Positions 41,951 through 55,900 are shown, counted from the stretch's first letter. The stretch: 64,000 bases of DNA from Cololabis saira (GCF_033807715.1 NC_084587.1:15261017-15325016), one strand, 5' to 3'. The notes: generated from the letters alone by a model not told the origin. Numbers and translations are program-made.

Positions 41951-44900
41951 GTAAGTAAATCTTTTGTGTCTGCAAATGCTTGGTCGCTGTATAGCTAATC
42001 ACTGTTTTCATCAATGTATATTGTACTGAACTCATTCAGATCTGAGATAACCCTCTATTTATGGGAAATGCAATATCCATATGTTGCATCAGGTCTTAAT
42101 GGGTTAAATTGATGCTTGCTTTCAGACAAATGAATGCATCTGCCATCCTTCATTTTCACATATACAGTAGTTACATGCAGCTTGTAGTTTTACGGGGCCC
42201 TCAGCTGTTGGTAGTGTCTCCATTACCAGGAATGGCCCTGCAATGAGAATTTTCAGGAACTCCCAAGGGGATGATGCAATTTCCCTCCTTCGGTATACCC
42301 AACCATGCTCCCAGAAAACCGCTGAGAAGGATTTGGACTTGACTCAGAGCAGATTGGGTTTGTGATTGGCTTGAGATGATTTTGTTCAGCCCACCTGATT
42401 TTACTTCCCTTCTTTTATTTATTTATAGTTGGCAAATAGCAAATGTAGCAAGTGTATAACTGCTGCCAAATGGGATGGCGTGTTAGTTTGTGAAGTCAGT
42501 GGATCCTACCAGGCCTGACACAGGCCCACAACTGATAATACCAAGGAGGAGGGCTGTCCCGTTAGCTCCCGAGGAGGAAAACCTTCAATGGAAACCTGCC
42601 TTTTCTTTATGTCTACAGTATGTTTGTTTTATTTGGTCTGTTTAACATGTTAAAAATGAGATCTCCATGTACATGGTACATTGGGGCACATGCTATTTTA
42701 GAGCTGGAGCCTGAGAATAGGCTTGAGTTTAAGGGGTTTTAAAGGTCTCAAAACACCACAGGTAATCACAAAGATGTATATTTATAGGGAATTAGCCTGT
42801 ATTGTAGATTTTGAGTATGCTAGATTGGTCTAGCGGGCCAGTATGATGGTGAGATTGTGACTGTCTCAAAGTTTTCCTCTTAAACGACGCTGTCGGTAAG
42901 AAGCAGCCACTGCAAACAAGGTACTGAATACATTACAGCTGAAGTTTGTTTCAGCACTAGAATCATTGATGGTTAGAAATTGACCCCAAGACTACTATGG
43001 CATTCTTACGTTTCTAGTCTGTGTGTTTAAGAAAGAGCAAGAAAAAAGGGGGAATGTGAGCCCCTGACTGGGGATGCGCCTTTTGTGTGACTGTCAACTT
43101 TGCTTGATGTCTGAGCGGCAACTTCGTTGCCAGTGTGTTCGGAGGACTGAGGCAAAACTGATGATAAAACTGAAGGCTAATTGATGTGTAGTCTGTGGTA
43201 GGGATGTATTATTACTTATTCAGATGGGTGTTTCCACTGTTTTCACCAATAACAATGCCATCATTTAGTACAGGCATCACTAGTTTTAGGGAGTTGTAGT
43301 TTATAAAATGCATATGTGTATGCATAAGTATGTGTTTGAGTTATGTGGCCAATGATACACTGGAATGCGGAGGAGGCTTAGTGACAAGCTTTTAATTAAA
43401 GTCACATAAAAATCCTCTCTCCTTGCTTCAGCTTTTTGAAAAACAAAATGCCTGCATGTGCAGAGAGATCAAAGGTGTAACTACAAGCAAATATTTACAG
43501 TTATAAAGTATAAAAAGGACCCAAAGGGTTTATTTTGTCTTTTTGACAGATTATTTTGGTTAAAGAGTCATGGGGATGAAAATTTTGAATCTCCTTGTGT
43601 CTGTCCTATCACGCCTGCCGTTTCCCTGCTCGGTGCTGCACTATAGCTGCTCTTTGTTGACAGAGACGGAGACTCTGCGGACCGCTATAGGGAATCTGCT
43701 GGTGTTTCTCATGCAAGCAGCACTGAGCTTCACCCTGAGGAATTATTGCCCAGAACTGTAGACAAAAAGGACAAAATCGAACTGCGTATTGTCAGGATTT
43801 GTCTGTGAACGTTGACAGTTATCAGACATTATACAGTACAAAGACATGGCTAAAGCTGGTAAATGCCTTCTTTCATGAATAAATCTGAGCAAAACATGTT
43901 TTGGGACATGTGTGCACATGCAATGTAGCCTGCTCAGTAAACAGCATCGCCGATGCTCCGTCTCTCTTTGACGGTAATACACACCTGTGACTAATTCAAT
44001 GACACCAACATAGTCGTCTTATTTTGCTGGCCTTGTGAGTATGTCCGACTACAATTCGGGGTTTTCCAGCGTGGCATGTTCAGAAATACAAAGATGGAGT
44101 CAGTCATCAATGCCCCCCCGCCCCCCACTCCCAAGTTGCCAGACAAAGGCACGTCTCTGGAGTCCGGAGTCGGGGGGCTCATTTCAAAGGCCTCGATCTT
44201 ATTGGGGGCTGGATGGAGCCTGCTGGGCACAACTGCCCGGAGGAGAGGGCCTTAAGCTGGGCTGACGGATCTGCAGTGACTGCCCCCCACAGGGGTAGAA
44301 AATGTTTCCTCTTCTCATCCTCTTTTTCAACCGTCCCTGCAGGGCCAGGCAGGGCTGGGTCAGGTGTGGGCCAGTAGCCTTAAGGAAGAAGGGTTTGGTG
44401 GTGGAAGGAGGTGTGGGAGAGATGGGCATGTCACAACACACACATGCACATACACGAGCACATTCATGTGTATGCATACACTCATGCATGCGCATTCCCT
44501 TATGCAAGGCTGCTCCGTCAGTACTGGTTTTATCCTGATTTTTGCGACCCCCCCACCCCCCCCTCACCAAACCCACTTAGGCCTACTGCCTGTCCATCAT
44601 TCATTGTTTAACATCCCTTTACATTTTTGCTCCTTCGTGACCCATGTGGTTCAGTCTGTCTATTGTCATGTGTGTATAGGAATGTAATACATTCTTCGCT
44701 CTCTCTCTGTGGGTGCAGCATAGGAAAGAGAAGAGTTACTGATCCTCTTATCCTGCGTTCACAATTGACTGGTCTATAGCACCCATCTAATTCAAAGTCT
44801 GTGAGAGTGAAGGAGATAACAGCCACAAACATGCAGAGAAAACAAAAAAGCAATTACAAGCAGTGAGACAAGTATGCCAGAGAACAGCAGTCAGGTGAAG

Positions 44901-46689
44901 ACTGAGATAACTAACCTGTAACTGAGTAATCACATTATGAAAGATTACTCTGAGAGTAGCAATCATTATTAAACTGATTACTGGTTGCAACATGTATCTA
45001 TTACAAACTAAATAATTAAGCATCACACCAAGTGATTGTGTCTTAATAAGTGGACAATAAGAAAATGAATGTGTTTGGTGAACTTGTGGGAAAAGTCCTG
45101 GATTAGTGCCGTATGATTAGCTCTAAAGTCTGCAAGAGATAACATTGTTCTTGCTGATCATTCAGAGCAAACTTTCAATTTTTTATTTTCTTTCTCTTTT
45201 TTGTAACTGAGCAGCAGAGCTTGAAATTATCTGCACAGAGAAGATACAAAGACATTTTCTCTACGGCAGTTTTGTCAAAGAAAGATTTGTACGAGTGTTT
45301 GCTGAAGCCCCCATTCGTCATATTTGCTGGTAAACACCAGTTCACATAACATTCAGACAAAGAGGTCTTCAGGGCACCAATGCTGCTAGATTTTTATTTT
45401 TATTCTATTCTATTTTTACAGAATTAATGCATTTTCTGTGTTTCGAGGCAAAAATTGTGTCTTTTAGTAGCTTTATCATAACAGATGATATTAGAGTCTG
45501 CATCTTAGATTTTTCAGCACAGACAACCTGTTACTGCACAGTAGGGTGACAATTGATGTTTAAGCTGGTTTGTTATTCTATTACCAGCCAGAAACTATAA
45601 GTCTGTCACACGACACGTGTTCCCTGTGGACGTGTTTCTTACTTTTATGTTTGTGGATATTTGAGTTTGCATGCAAAACGCTGTGGCGCACTATGCATGC
45701 CTGACAGAATGAGTGTGTTTACTGTGTGGTTTGTGGCCTTCCAGCATCTGTTTACGACTGCAGGGATTATCACCACACTGCACTGTGGCATTAACTCGTA
45801 GGAGTCACTTTGACACCTCAGACTACTGCTACTCTGTCTTCATTCACATTTAGTCAGACTTTGACAAACGAGAAATGACCGTGGAGCTGTTTTTGTGGTA
45901 TTTGCATTCACACACCCACAAACAATGATACATTCTCTCAGGTCTTGAAACAAGAAGGTTCAACTAGGGACGATTGCAACAACTAGCATAGGCTATAAAC
46001 TTTTAAGTATTTTTCCTGTTATGAATAAACATCGAATGAAGTAAATTGAAATTCACATTTTAGCAAATCATCTAATCTTAGAGGACTCAGATGGGGAAAG
46101 CATTGCTTCACTAACATTGTGTATGATGGAGGTGGGGTGCTGTTGACCTCGATTGGGAATGTCAATGGATGGTGGAAGGAATATTTTGGGGATCTTCTCA
46201 ATTCAAACCATCACATCCTCCCTAGTAGAGACTGAGTGCTGGGATAGGCTTGCCCTTTACCGGAGCTGAGGTCACAAAGGTAGTTAAAAAGCCCTGCAGT
46301 GCCAGGGTTCTGGGGGTGGATGACATCTATCCTGAGTTTTTCAAGGCCCTGGATGTTATAGGGGTGTTTTGTTTGTTTGCAACATTGCAACATGTGGCAG
46401 TCGCTCTGGTTTGGTTTGGAGTGGTGGTTCCCCTTTTTAAGAAGGGGGAAGTTACAGGGGAATCCCACTCCTCAGCCTCCCTGGTAAAGTCGGTGCAGGG
46501 ATGTTATTAAAGACAGTCCGATTGTCGAACCTCAGATTAAGGGAGACAATGTGGGCTCTGCTCTGATCATTGGACCAGTTCTATAGTCTTCTTTGGGTTC
46601 TGGAGGGATCAGGGGAGTTTGACTAACCAGTTCACATGTGTTTTGTTGACTTGGAGAAGACATTCGACTGTGCCACTCTGGGTACTTTG

Positions 46690-47361
46690 CAGAGGTGTGA
46701 AAAGTATTCACATTCATTACTCAGGTAGAAGTATAGATACTAGAGTTTAAAAATACTCCTGTAGAAGTTGAAGTATCAACTCAAGTTTTTTACTCAAGTA
46801 AAAGTATAAAAGTACTGGTTTCAAAACTACTTAAAGTATAAAAGTAAAAGTAATGTAAGGGGGAAAAAAGCCATTAAGGACAAAAGCCATTGAAAATGAA
46901 TGCATCTTAGTATAATGCAAATATATTAAAGAACCATATATGTGTACTATTGAGCATTAACATGTGTTTCAGAGAGCAGGAGATATGATGACTAGTTGCC
47001 TATAAGTATTGTAATGGTGCAAAAAGTCAAACTTCAGAGGCATGTTATCATTTATCCTAATGCTTATTGGAATGTACTTCCAAGTTTAGTTGCAGGAACC
47101 AAATTCCACCACAACCAAATTCACTCTATCCGGATGGAGCAATTTAACTGGATAGTTTTTTTTTAAAGGCCGAAATGAAATAGAGTAACGAGGCTGTTTT
47201 TAAAATGTAAGGAGTAAAAAGTACAGATAATTGCGTGAAAATGTAAGGAGTAAAAGTAAAAAGTCGTCTGAAAAATTATTACTCCAGTGAAGTATAGATA
47301 ACCAAAATTTCTACTTAAGTAAGGTAACAAAGTATTTGTACTTTGTTACTTGACACCTCTG
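46690..47361. mobile_element. hAT MITE inside the Rex3 copy, with exact 8-bp duplication
   Basis: A 672-bp element with ends CAGAGGTGTGAAAAGT and inverted CAGAGGTGTCAAGTAAC, flanked by GTACTTTG on both sides (46682-46689 and 47362-47369). TACTTTTACTTC-like words occur in both orientations near the ends. It has no transposase and interrupts the Rex3 RT frame. Confidence 0.93.
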
Positions 47362-48014
47362 GTACTTTGTGGGGGATCCTCCAAGAGTCTGGGGTAACTG
47401 GGTACATTTATTCAGGCTATTTAGTTTGTATACAAAAGGAGCAAGACTCTGGTTCACATGAGTGGTAATGGGATTTCTTCCAGGTGAGTTGGACTTTGTC
47501 AGCCTGCAACTTTGTCACTGATTCCAGATAACAAAAGGTGCATCCAAGGCAGATAAGTGGTCCAGTTTGGTGGCCAAACGATCCGATGTCTGTTTTTTTG
47601 CAGATGATGTGGTCATGTTAGTTTAATTGAGCTGATCTTTACCTCTCTCTAGAGCAGCCGAGTGTGAAACGGCTGATATTGAGAATCAGCACTTCCAATT
47701 CTGACACCATGGTTTCCAGTTGGAAAGGGTGGAATGCCCTCTCCGAGTTGGAAGTGAAGTGTTACCTCAAGTGGAGGAGTAAGTATCATGGGGTCTTGTT
47801 CATGATTGAGGGAAGAATGGAGCAAGAGGTTGAGAGGCAGACGGAACTGGCGTCTGCAGAAATGCAAACTCTGGACTGATATGTTGAGGTGAAGGGAGAG
47901 GTGGGCCAAAAGGCAAGGCTTTCTGTTTACTGGCCAGCTATGTTTCCCAGCCTCACCTACAGTCATGAACTGTGGGAATTAACGAAAAAAATACAAGATC
48001 CCGCTGATACAGTC

Positions 48015-48340
48015 AAAATGATATTCAGTTCAATTCAGTTTTAGTTTTACAGTGTCTGTTACAATACAAGTTGTCTCCCGGCGCCTTCGAGAGACCCTGA
48101 GCATGACCCCATGCATGAAATAAACAATTGCAGGTAAAAACTCCCCTAGTGGGAGACAAACCTTAAGCCAAAGGAAAAAAATCCCCCTTTAAGAGAGAAG
48201 AAACCTTGAGCAGGACCTGGCTCCAAAGGGGGGACCCTCCTGCTGAAGGCCAGCTGGGAAAGGCAGATAGGAAATAGAGGACAAAGAACAGAGAGGCTCA
48301 GATACACTGTCAGTGGTAAATAAGACAATATATATTATTC
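48015..48340. repeat. Short interspersed repeat inside the Rex3 copy
   Basis: Starts near TTCAATTCAGTTTTAG and carries AGACCCTGAGCATGACCCC, AAAACTCCCCTAGTGGGAGA and AAACCTTGAGCAGGACC, words typical of a common fish short repeat. Rex3 coding sequence resumes at about 48355 with AGVAGLSLRDGV-type sequence. The exact ends and family are uncertain. Confidence 0.6.
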
Positions 48341-48699
48341 TTATTTTCTTCCAGCGTGTGGCTGGACTCTCCCTTAGAGATGGGGTGAAGAAATTCCAGG
48401 TAGAGTTACTGCTCCTCCACATCAATAGGAGCCTCTTGGGGTGGTTTGGTTATCTGGTGAGGATGTCCCCTGGAAGCCTCCTTGGTGAAGTATTTTGGGC
48501 ATGTCCAACCATGAGGAGGCCCTGGGGCAGAGCCAGGACATGCTGGAGAGATTACATCTCTCGGCTGACCTGGGAACGCTTTGGTGTTCCCTCAGAAGAG
48601 CAGGTGAAGGTGGCCGGGGAGAGAGAGGTCTGGGCCTTTCTGCTTAGGCTACGGCCCCCATGACCCGATTTAAGATAAGTGGAAGTTCATGGATGGATA

Positions 48700-51600
48700 G
48701 ATAATTGAGGAGTCATCTTGAAGCATACTGGTTGCTAATCAGTTAATTTTTACTGGATTGAATCTAGAAGTTTGAATAATTTACAAACTTTGGGTTCAAT
48801 TTCTGAACTGAATATAACTCATTTGATTATAGACAACGATTACTGAACTGAACAATGATATTTCACAAAAGTAATTTGTACTTTTTTTTAACTAGTACAG
48901 TATGTCAGCTGGTTGGGCAGGATCACGCGAATCCTAAGTCTTTATCGCTTCGATACGTAAATGTGCACCAATGCGATTGGTTTGGTACGTTGTGTTCTTG
49001 TGGAAATGGCTGTGAATGGGAGTCATATCAGATCCATTTCATGAGAAAAGTTTCCTGAGGTGAAAGGGTATAGCTGGTCAGTCAAGCATGTTTACAGCAA
49101 TAGCTTAAATTATTTTAATTCATCTTAAAATAACAGCTGAACTAAAGTATTGTCATGGTTTTTAAGTAACTTAACCTCCATATACCTTGCATTAATTTAC
49201 ATTACTCTGTGACAAGTAGGGGGTACACAATATCTGATAGTGTGTTCAAATAATGACAAATGCCATTCGAACATGAGTTGTTACAACTGTTGATGAAAGT
49301 AGCTCTTTTATTTTATGTGTAGTGTACATACTTTGGCTGATAACACATTTATTTCATTGATTTTATGTCTGTAACAGTGAAGTTGCTTAATGGGCTTTTC
49401 AGCTCTTAGTTAGGATTAAACCTAAACGTTGACATTTTGTTAGATACATCTGGCATCTATAGTACTCCATCATGTCCATGCTACTCCAGCAAAGTCATCC
49501 CTCAAACGGAAACGTTTGGATGCGCTGCAGACCCCGTTTCAGTTTGTGAACATATCTGTTGGGGTATGATGTTGATGTACACAAAACTTCAAGCATTTTG
49601 GAAACAGCAATGAAGTTGCATCCGTGCACTATCATGAGTAGGTCTTCTGAGTTACTTCCCCAATTTACCAGGCTTAAAAAATACCATAGCCCTATTCCTA
49701 CAGCCAGTTTGTTCTGCCACTGTAGCACCCTTCTGTCCGAAGGCTTAGCCAACTGACTAAAAAAATGTGGCGGAGAAAGAAATATACCACAAGGTTTTCG
49801 ACCACAGTTGTTGGGGAATCAGAGACTGATTGGATCGGCTGTGTGACAAACGTCGTCATTTAACTTGGGGGCGTTAGCCACTCAGCGAAGCCTGTTCCCG
49901 TGCTTCACAACATGAGGCAACCTCCACCTGAACCTGGGGCACCGTCTCCCTCCTTCAGGTGCAATAGCAGCAAGAAATACCAGCAGTGACAGGGAAACTG
50001 ACCACAATGTCTGAGCCAGTGACCACAGACATTAGTGGCTTGCTGTTGACTGTGGACCAGAAAATAGAGGAATGAGAACATCATCACATTGCAGAATGCT
50101 GTAATAATAGTAATTTCATAGTGATTTAGTAATTAATTATTTAATTAAATAATACTACATAATACCTACATGTGCAGCACAGTCCAGTTCAGTTCATTAT
50201 GAGAGTAGTATGCAACAAAATGTTTTTCTTGTGCTCAATGAGTATGGGCAGATGTGTGACGTGCAGTATTGGTGTGATGTGGACAGGGATTTTGTCCGAC
50301 AAAGAGATCCCATCCACACTAGTAGGAATGTGGACCAGGTCCTTTTTAAAACAGCATTTTAAAACTAAGAAAGACTAATGTTGACATAGCCAATGGTGAA
50401 TGTATGTTGATTATCAGAAATGGCCTTTACAATACCGTAATGGATTAACCCTGGTAAAAAAAAAACAATAATTTGAACAACAGTTGTAAACATAATCCTC
50501 GAATAGCTTAAAAGGAAACAAATAGAAATGGAGAGACTGTGAAAACAGGATTTATTCAACTGCTATTCACCAAAAAGGTAACCTTGTTTTGAGATGCATC
50601 GGGTATGAACGTGTATATGCAGCTTTTGTGATCAGGGTTGTTTTTTATATTCATTTTGCGTTGAGAAGATAAAAAAAAGCAAAATATTAGAAGAAGAAGA
50701 AATAACTGTTTAACTCAATAATTTATTGTCTCCATGACACATGCACAGTGAAGCCAAGAAAAAAACATATTGTACACGAGCAGCCAAATATGTAAAACAT
50801 ATAAATTATCTCTGTCATGTTGCTTTGATTTTTGTCCCACAACATGCCGGAGAGGTTATAATCATATTTTATCGAATCAATAAAGTGAATTTAGATAGAT
50901 AGACTCCCTTGTGGTGCTGTCTTGCAGACTGGATTTGATCTCTGTGTCTTTAATTCATTTTCTGAGTCTCCAAGTCTGACAGCATTGTCAGACTACAACT
51001 ATTTTAAGAGGATGAGCTCATACCACCTCCCTGGCATCGTCACTCCAGCACCAGTCCGCACACACCCTCCCAGGGGGATGTCTAGCCCACTAACGGGCGC
51101 TCACGGCTGGGCAGGAGCAGCAGGGGGAGTGGGCCTCTCTGTGGGACCGTGTGGGGCTCTTAGCTGTCAGAGCCCGTGTTAACGGAAGAGGAGTGAATAA
51201 TTTAGAAACATCATTTCTGTGCGCCGTTAAATATTTAAGGAGCCTCTGATGTAACTGTGGAATATGACTGTGAGTGCATGCGCGCGAGCGTGTTCGTATA
51301 TCTGTGCACTCCTGGGTGGAAGATGGATGCGGAGTGGGTGATGTTATTTAAGGAGAGCTCGCAGTGGCTTCTAGAGAAGCAGGAAGAGGTGAAAGGAAGG
51401 GGTTATGAGAGAAAAAAAAATCAATGACAGAACAAGAGGGAAGTTTTTGAGGCCTTGAATTAAAGTTGGGATTTTGTTGGAGTGAATTCTGGGATATTTC
51501 AGACCTAACATAGGAATGTGTATGTAAATCGTGCAAACTCCAGGTTGCTAGTCAGGACTGCACTTTCCTTATAGTTTGAAGTTTCTCCTGAAGTCCTTTT

Positions 51601-52430
51601 CTTTGCCCGCTCTTCATTCCTGTCCGGTAGCAGCCAGCACAGCATCCGTCGCCGGGCCCGTCATTGTGTGTGTTTGTGTGTGTGTGTGTCAGGGTTAAAC
51701 TGTTTCAGCAGCCTGTCTCTCATTGTGCCATTCTGTTGCCTCGCTCTCCTCTAACTCACATCAAGACACAATCACACACACTAACATGCACTGGCACACA
51801 AACCTCTTCACTCCACTCAACCGGGGTTAAATGATCGCACCCAGATTATTAAACTCACCCGAGTTTTCTCAAGTCCCCCGTGTGTGTGTGTATTTGTGTG
51901 TATGTGTGTGTATGATGATGAGTTGTTGTGGGTTCTTCCCCTGTGAGGGCCTTGTTTACTCAGTGGGGTCCTTTTCACACATTCGGTAGCCCAGCCAGAC
52001 TGCCTGTTTGTTTTTCCCACATCGTCTCCTCTCCTCTGTCTTTGTGGAAAAAAAAAAGTCCCTCACTTCCCCCTTCATCCGAACCCCTTCCCTTCCCTTC
52101 CTCCCCCCCTCCCATTCCCGTCATCTTACACAGGTTTCGCTGTTTGTCTGGCAGCAATATTGTACCCCTTAAACTATGGGTAGCTGAAAAAGTGTTCTTC
52201 TGCGTATCCATCCATGAATATGTGTGTGTGCGTTTGAGAAACTCTCTCCATCATTCTCCTTTTATCGCTCCAAAATACCTCTGAACTGCATTTAAATTTC
52301 ATTGAAATAATAAAATGGAATATTATGTTTGGGAAACACATATCTCAATTTAAAAGGCTAGTCATGTGCACGTATTCTCGCTTCACCCGCACTGTTTGAA
52401 AGGAGCGAGGAAGCTAATTTATGTTGTGTT
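48700..52430. other. slit2: slit2 intron 3 sequence without named elements
   Basis: No exon recognised. A stretch at about 49480-49760 (the - strand reads WQNKLAVGIGLWYFLSLVNW and then KMLEVLCTSTSY) looks protein-like but matches no family I can name. An AC/TG-mixed region and poly-T runs follow. Confidence 0.4.
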
Positions 52431-52437
52431 TTCACAG

Positions 52438-52509
52438 GCGCCTGAATCGGAATAATCTGGCCGTGTTTCCCGAGCTACTTTTCCTGGGAACAACAAAGCT
52501 TTACAGACT
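52438..52509 (+). CDS. slit2: slit2 coding exon 4: third leucine-rich repeat
   Basis: A 72-bp exon after acceptor TTTTCACAG and before donor GTAAGT, in the same phase as exons 2 and 3. It encodes [20 protein letters not shown] and then LYRL, the third LRR of domain D1. [15 protein letters not shown] is diagnostic for SLIT2; SLIT1 has LPELLFQNNQALSRL and SLIT3 has LPELLFQSTPKLTRL. The next exon, expected to begin with a DLSENQIQ-type repeat, was not found in the remaining 11.5 kb, so intron 4 continues beyond the window. Confidence 0.96.
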
Positions 52510-52912
52510 GTAAGTCATGTTTTTCATTCATCGGTTTCCCACCAATCACAGAGCTGATCAGTGCTGAAATATCGTAATGTTTCTCATATGTTTGTTCTAA
52601 CAAAGCTTGAATGTTGGTGAGTAATGGCTTTTTTTTTTTTTTTTTTTTGGTTCTGTTTTGTTCTTGTTTTTTCTTGTTGCTTCATCACAAGCTGCTCAAT
52701 TTCACTATGACTCAAACTGACATGCAGACAAATCTTAAAGAGGCTATTTAAAGAAAAAACTTAAGTTTTTTTGTTTGTGACATGGTCTCAGTGTATCACT
52801 TGAAAGAAGGTGGTAGAAGAGTGAGAGGCACATTTTCCTTAGCCCTCTCCATAGAAGCCAGTTCAGTAGCTAATGGAGATTAGCACTCCAACAGCTGCTG
52901 CCCACTGGGAGA

Positions 52913-52925
52913 GGTGTGTGTGTGA

Positions 52926-52963
<38 letters not shown>

Positions 52964-52976
52964 GTGTATGTGTGTG
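52913..52976. repeat. TG microsatellite in slit2 intron 4
   Basis: (TG)n of about 60 bp with AATG, CG and TATG interruptions. Confidence 0.95.
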
Positions 52977-55900
52977 TAAGCGAGGATGGAGACAGGAAAG
53001 TGAGCATGGCAGACCAGGGGAGGCGTAAGCGGAGAAATGTCGAAACTCCCTTCTCCTCTTGTGTTCCCCTTTGTGTTTCACAGCATAGTTTCAGTTGGAG
53101 AACATACATTTTTCCAGTTTGCATTCAACCCAACAAACCGCTGTTTGTTGTCGTTGAGCACCTTCCACTCCGGACCCAGCCGTCTGCGCTGTAAACTGAG
53201 CCCTGGATTCCCAGTACTGCAGGGCTGGGCCTGCAACGCTGCTGAAACTGTGGGAACTAACTTCCCGTCACGGTCATTTGTGGTCACAAGGAATAATTAT
53301 GGCGGCATATATTTATACGTGTGGCTGAATATATTTATCTTAAACTATACTGAAAATCTCAGATGATTCACAGAGTGTGTGAAAGTTGTTTATGTTCTGC
53401 GGTTGCTCCGATGGCTGGCTGGGCTTGACCTGTCGTGTCCGAGGGTGCATGTCTGCATGTGCGTCTGTGTCTCTGCGAGTGTGCCTTTCTCAAGGCCGAG
53501 AGTTGGCATTTTGCTCAGCGTGTGGGCCGAGGTAAAAATACAACGCAGATATATTGCTCTGCTCGGCCTGTCACTGCCCTCATGTTAGCTGACCTGCTAT
53601 TAATCAAATTGTAAAATTTAATTAAAAATGTTGAAGTAAAGTAAACTGTGAGGAGAAAAAAAATTATATATTTTATATATTTAAATAAACACCAAATGAC
53701 AATAAAAGAACAATACTGGTGCAGAAGCTCATATTTGCACATCATTCAGCATGAAACCACAGAGGCTGGACCATTAATCTTTAGCGCTGTTTGGTTAATA
53801 ACAAGCCCTATGTGTGTCTCTTTTTTTTTCTATTGTATTTCCATTTTCAGAAATAACAAAAAGAAATCCCTGAGAACCTTTTAAAGTTGAATCTCGTTGG
53901 GTTTTGTATTGAGGGATGAAGCCGGTATGTGCCAACTTGACTGGTTTGGCTTTTCGCAACTGTCAGCTTTAAAGGAACACTTGCTCAACATGCTATTATG
54001 AAAATGATGTTTTCACTTTTCCAGGGCTTGAAAAGTGTGTCCATTTATGAGTGTTTACTCTGTGTGTTTAACTTTTATACAGCTCAGTGGCTTAAGCCTC
54101 TGAGAGTGACATTTAACTGTGAACTTCTTCTTCTTCTTCTTCTCAAATTGTGACCGTTTCATAATTACAGGCAACAGCCTGTCATGCTTTCTTGTTGTCA
54201 TACTATTGCATTCTTTGGTGAAAAATGACAACTACATAACAGCTTTTAAACATAAAGACTAATAAATCAAAGGGATGACCGAAGCTTAGGTGGTACAGCG
54301 GCTTTCCGATCACAGTCTCCAGCGTGTTTTTTTGCAGATATCACTACCAGTGTACAGGTGTGAATGAAAGGTAGAACATTTGTACCATAAGTACTGTATG
54401 TGTGCCTTATAATTTGCAAGTACACTTGTGAGATTATCACACACATGAAAAGAATATGTAAATAGATGCTCAAGTGTGACATATGGGCTGGAAATACTCA
54501 CTGAGATACATGATGACAGATTTGATCACTTTTGATGATACATTTGATAAATGTTAAGGTGGGTTTTGATGAGATGTCAGAAGGTCACTGTTTGACAGAT
54601 TTCTACTACATTTTCTCAGCGGATGCAGCATGTGGAAAAAAAAATTGGGTATCATTCAAGTTTTTAGGATTTGTCTTTCGAAAAATCTCTGTAATTCTTC
54701 CTGAAATGTTTGAGTCTGTCAACCACACTACACTGCACGGATATTTAGTTGAATGTAAACCTGTAGTGAGGGAAGATCCGTCATATTCATTGTTACAATT
54801 TAAAACGGCTGTGTCCACACCCACCCAGCCGTCACAGCTATCCCCAGCACCCGAGGGCCCAGAGTCTATTAGGTTACACAGATAAACTCCTGTCTGTCTA
54901 CGCCGTACTGTTGAGAGTGTATTTGGCTCCCTTTAGACGTGCACTGATTTCCCTTTATCAAATCGCAACCGTGTTATGTCTGTTTGCACACTTTGGTGCT
55001 TGTTTCTCAAGTTTTGTGTTGTCAGTTTAACTAGTTCAGGCGAAGTGATATATCACTTTCAGTGTGGCACGAGTCTGAAGCGTATCTTTAACTGAGGGAC
55101 AGCGAGTAGTTTTGACATTTGATCAGTTGTTTGGCAGAATTCAACAATTATTAGATGCATAAAAAAAAGTCTCTTTCTTTCTTGATAATTAACTCAAGCG
55201 CCAAGTATGAGTTAAATAAACAAAAGGAAAGTCATTTAAATACATTTAAGAGGTTGTTAGCGTGTAAAATTGCTTGAAAAAACTCCAACCAGAGGTTGTA
55301 AAAGTTCCTTTTGTTAACGTAAAAATTACCAATTTTTTTGGTTGATTTTTCGGATTATTGAGCTATTCATATTACGTATCTCACATCCGATAAAAGGCTA
55401 CCGGATCCACACAGCAGCAATATTGAGACCCACAGCTGTTACTCTTTGTTCTGAGACAGAGACGGAAAGAGAAGAGAGCAGCTCGACTCTTTGAGCCGCG
55501 GATCAAACCGACTCAGTTTATTAGAGGGACTCTGTAAAACAAGATGGGCTTGTAAGAACTCACAGCACTGGTTGAAAATCAGAAACCCCGGGTTACCTGA
55601 GCCAAAACACACATGTACTTCACAAATCTTCTGTTGGTATTAAAATTTATGACAAAGTGCCATGGGCTTATACCCATAATTAATCAAATCAAGGTTGACT
55701 CAGTTAATATGTGTGTGTGTGTTTGAAAAGTATAACATTTACAAAGTATGTGGCATTTAAAAAAAATGACACATACAAAGCACTCAAAAGCTGACAACTT
55801 ATTCAATTTTATGTATCTCTATTTGTAAGCATATTTTGACTTTTTAAAATTCCTCCTTTTAATGCAGAATGATAATATTTTACTGCAATGGATTCATTTA

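Larger units (their letters stand above)
46100..48690 (+). mobile_element. Rex3/RTE-type LINE, degraded, in slit2 intron 3
   Basis: A + strand Rex3-like LINE with endonuclease absent. RT pieces run in order: an early segment at about 46130-46340 (WKEYFGDLLN; PGVDDIYPEF-type), VVPLFKKGE (46427-46452), HMCFVDLEK (about 46633-46660), FFADDVVMLV with the catalytic Asp pair (about 47593-47622), RISTSNSDTMVSSWK (about 47685-47730), and the C-terminal tail GWFGYLVRMSPGSL, RTCWRDYISRLTWERFGVPS, VAGEREVWAFLLRLRPP (about 48436-48660) ending near GGATGGATAG. Frame breaks occur, and a hAT MITE and a short repeat interrupt it. Same orientation as slit2. Confidence 0.85.
41951..52437 (+). other. slit2: slit2 intron 3 (10487 bp)
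   Basis: GT-AG intron in phase 2. The left 4 kb has no element I can name. A degraded Rex3-type LINE with two nested insertions occupies about 46.1-48.7 kb. A stretch at about 49480-50060 has some coding-like texture on the - strand but no recognisable family. The last 2 kb is T/C-rich with AC and TG tracts. No exon was found inside it. Confidence 0.88.
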
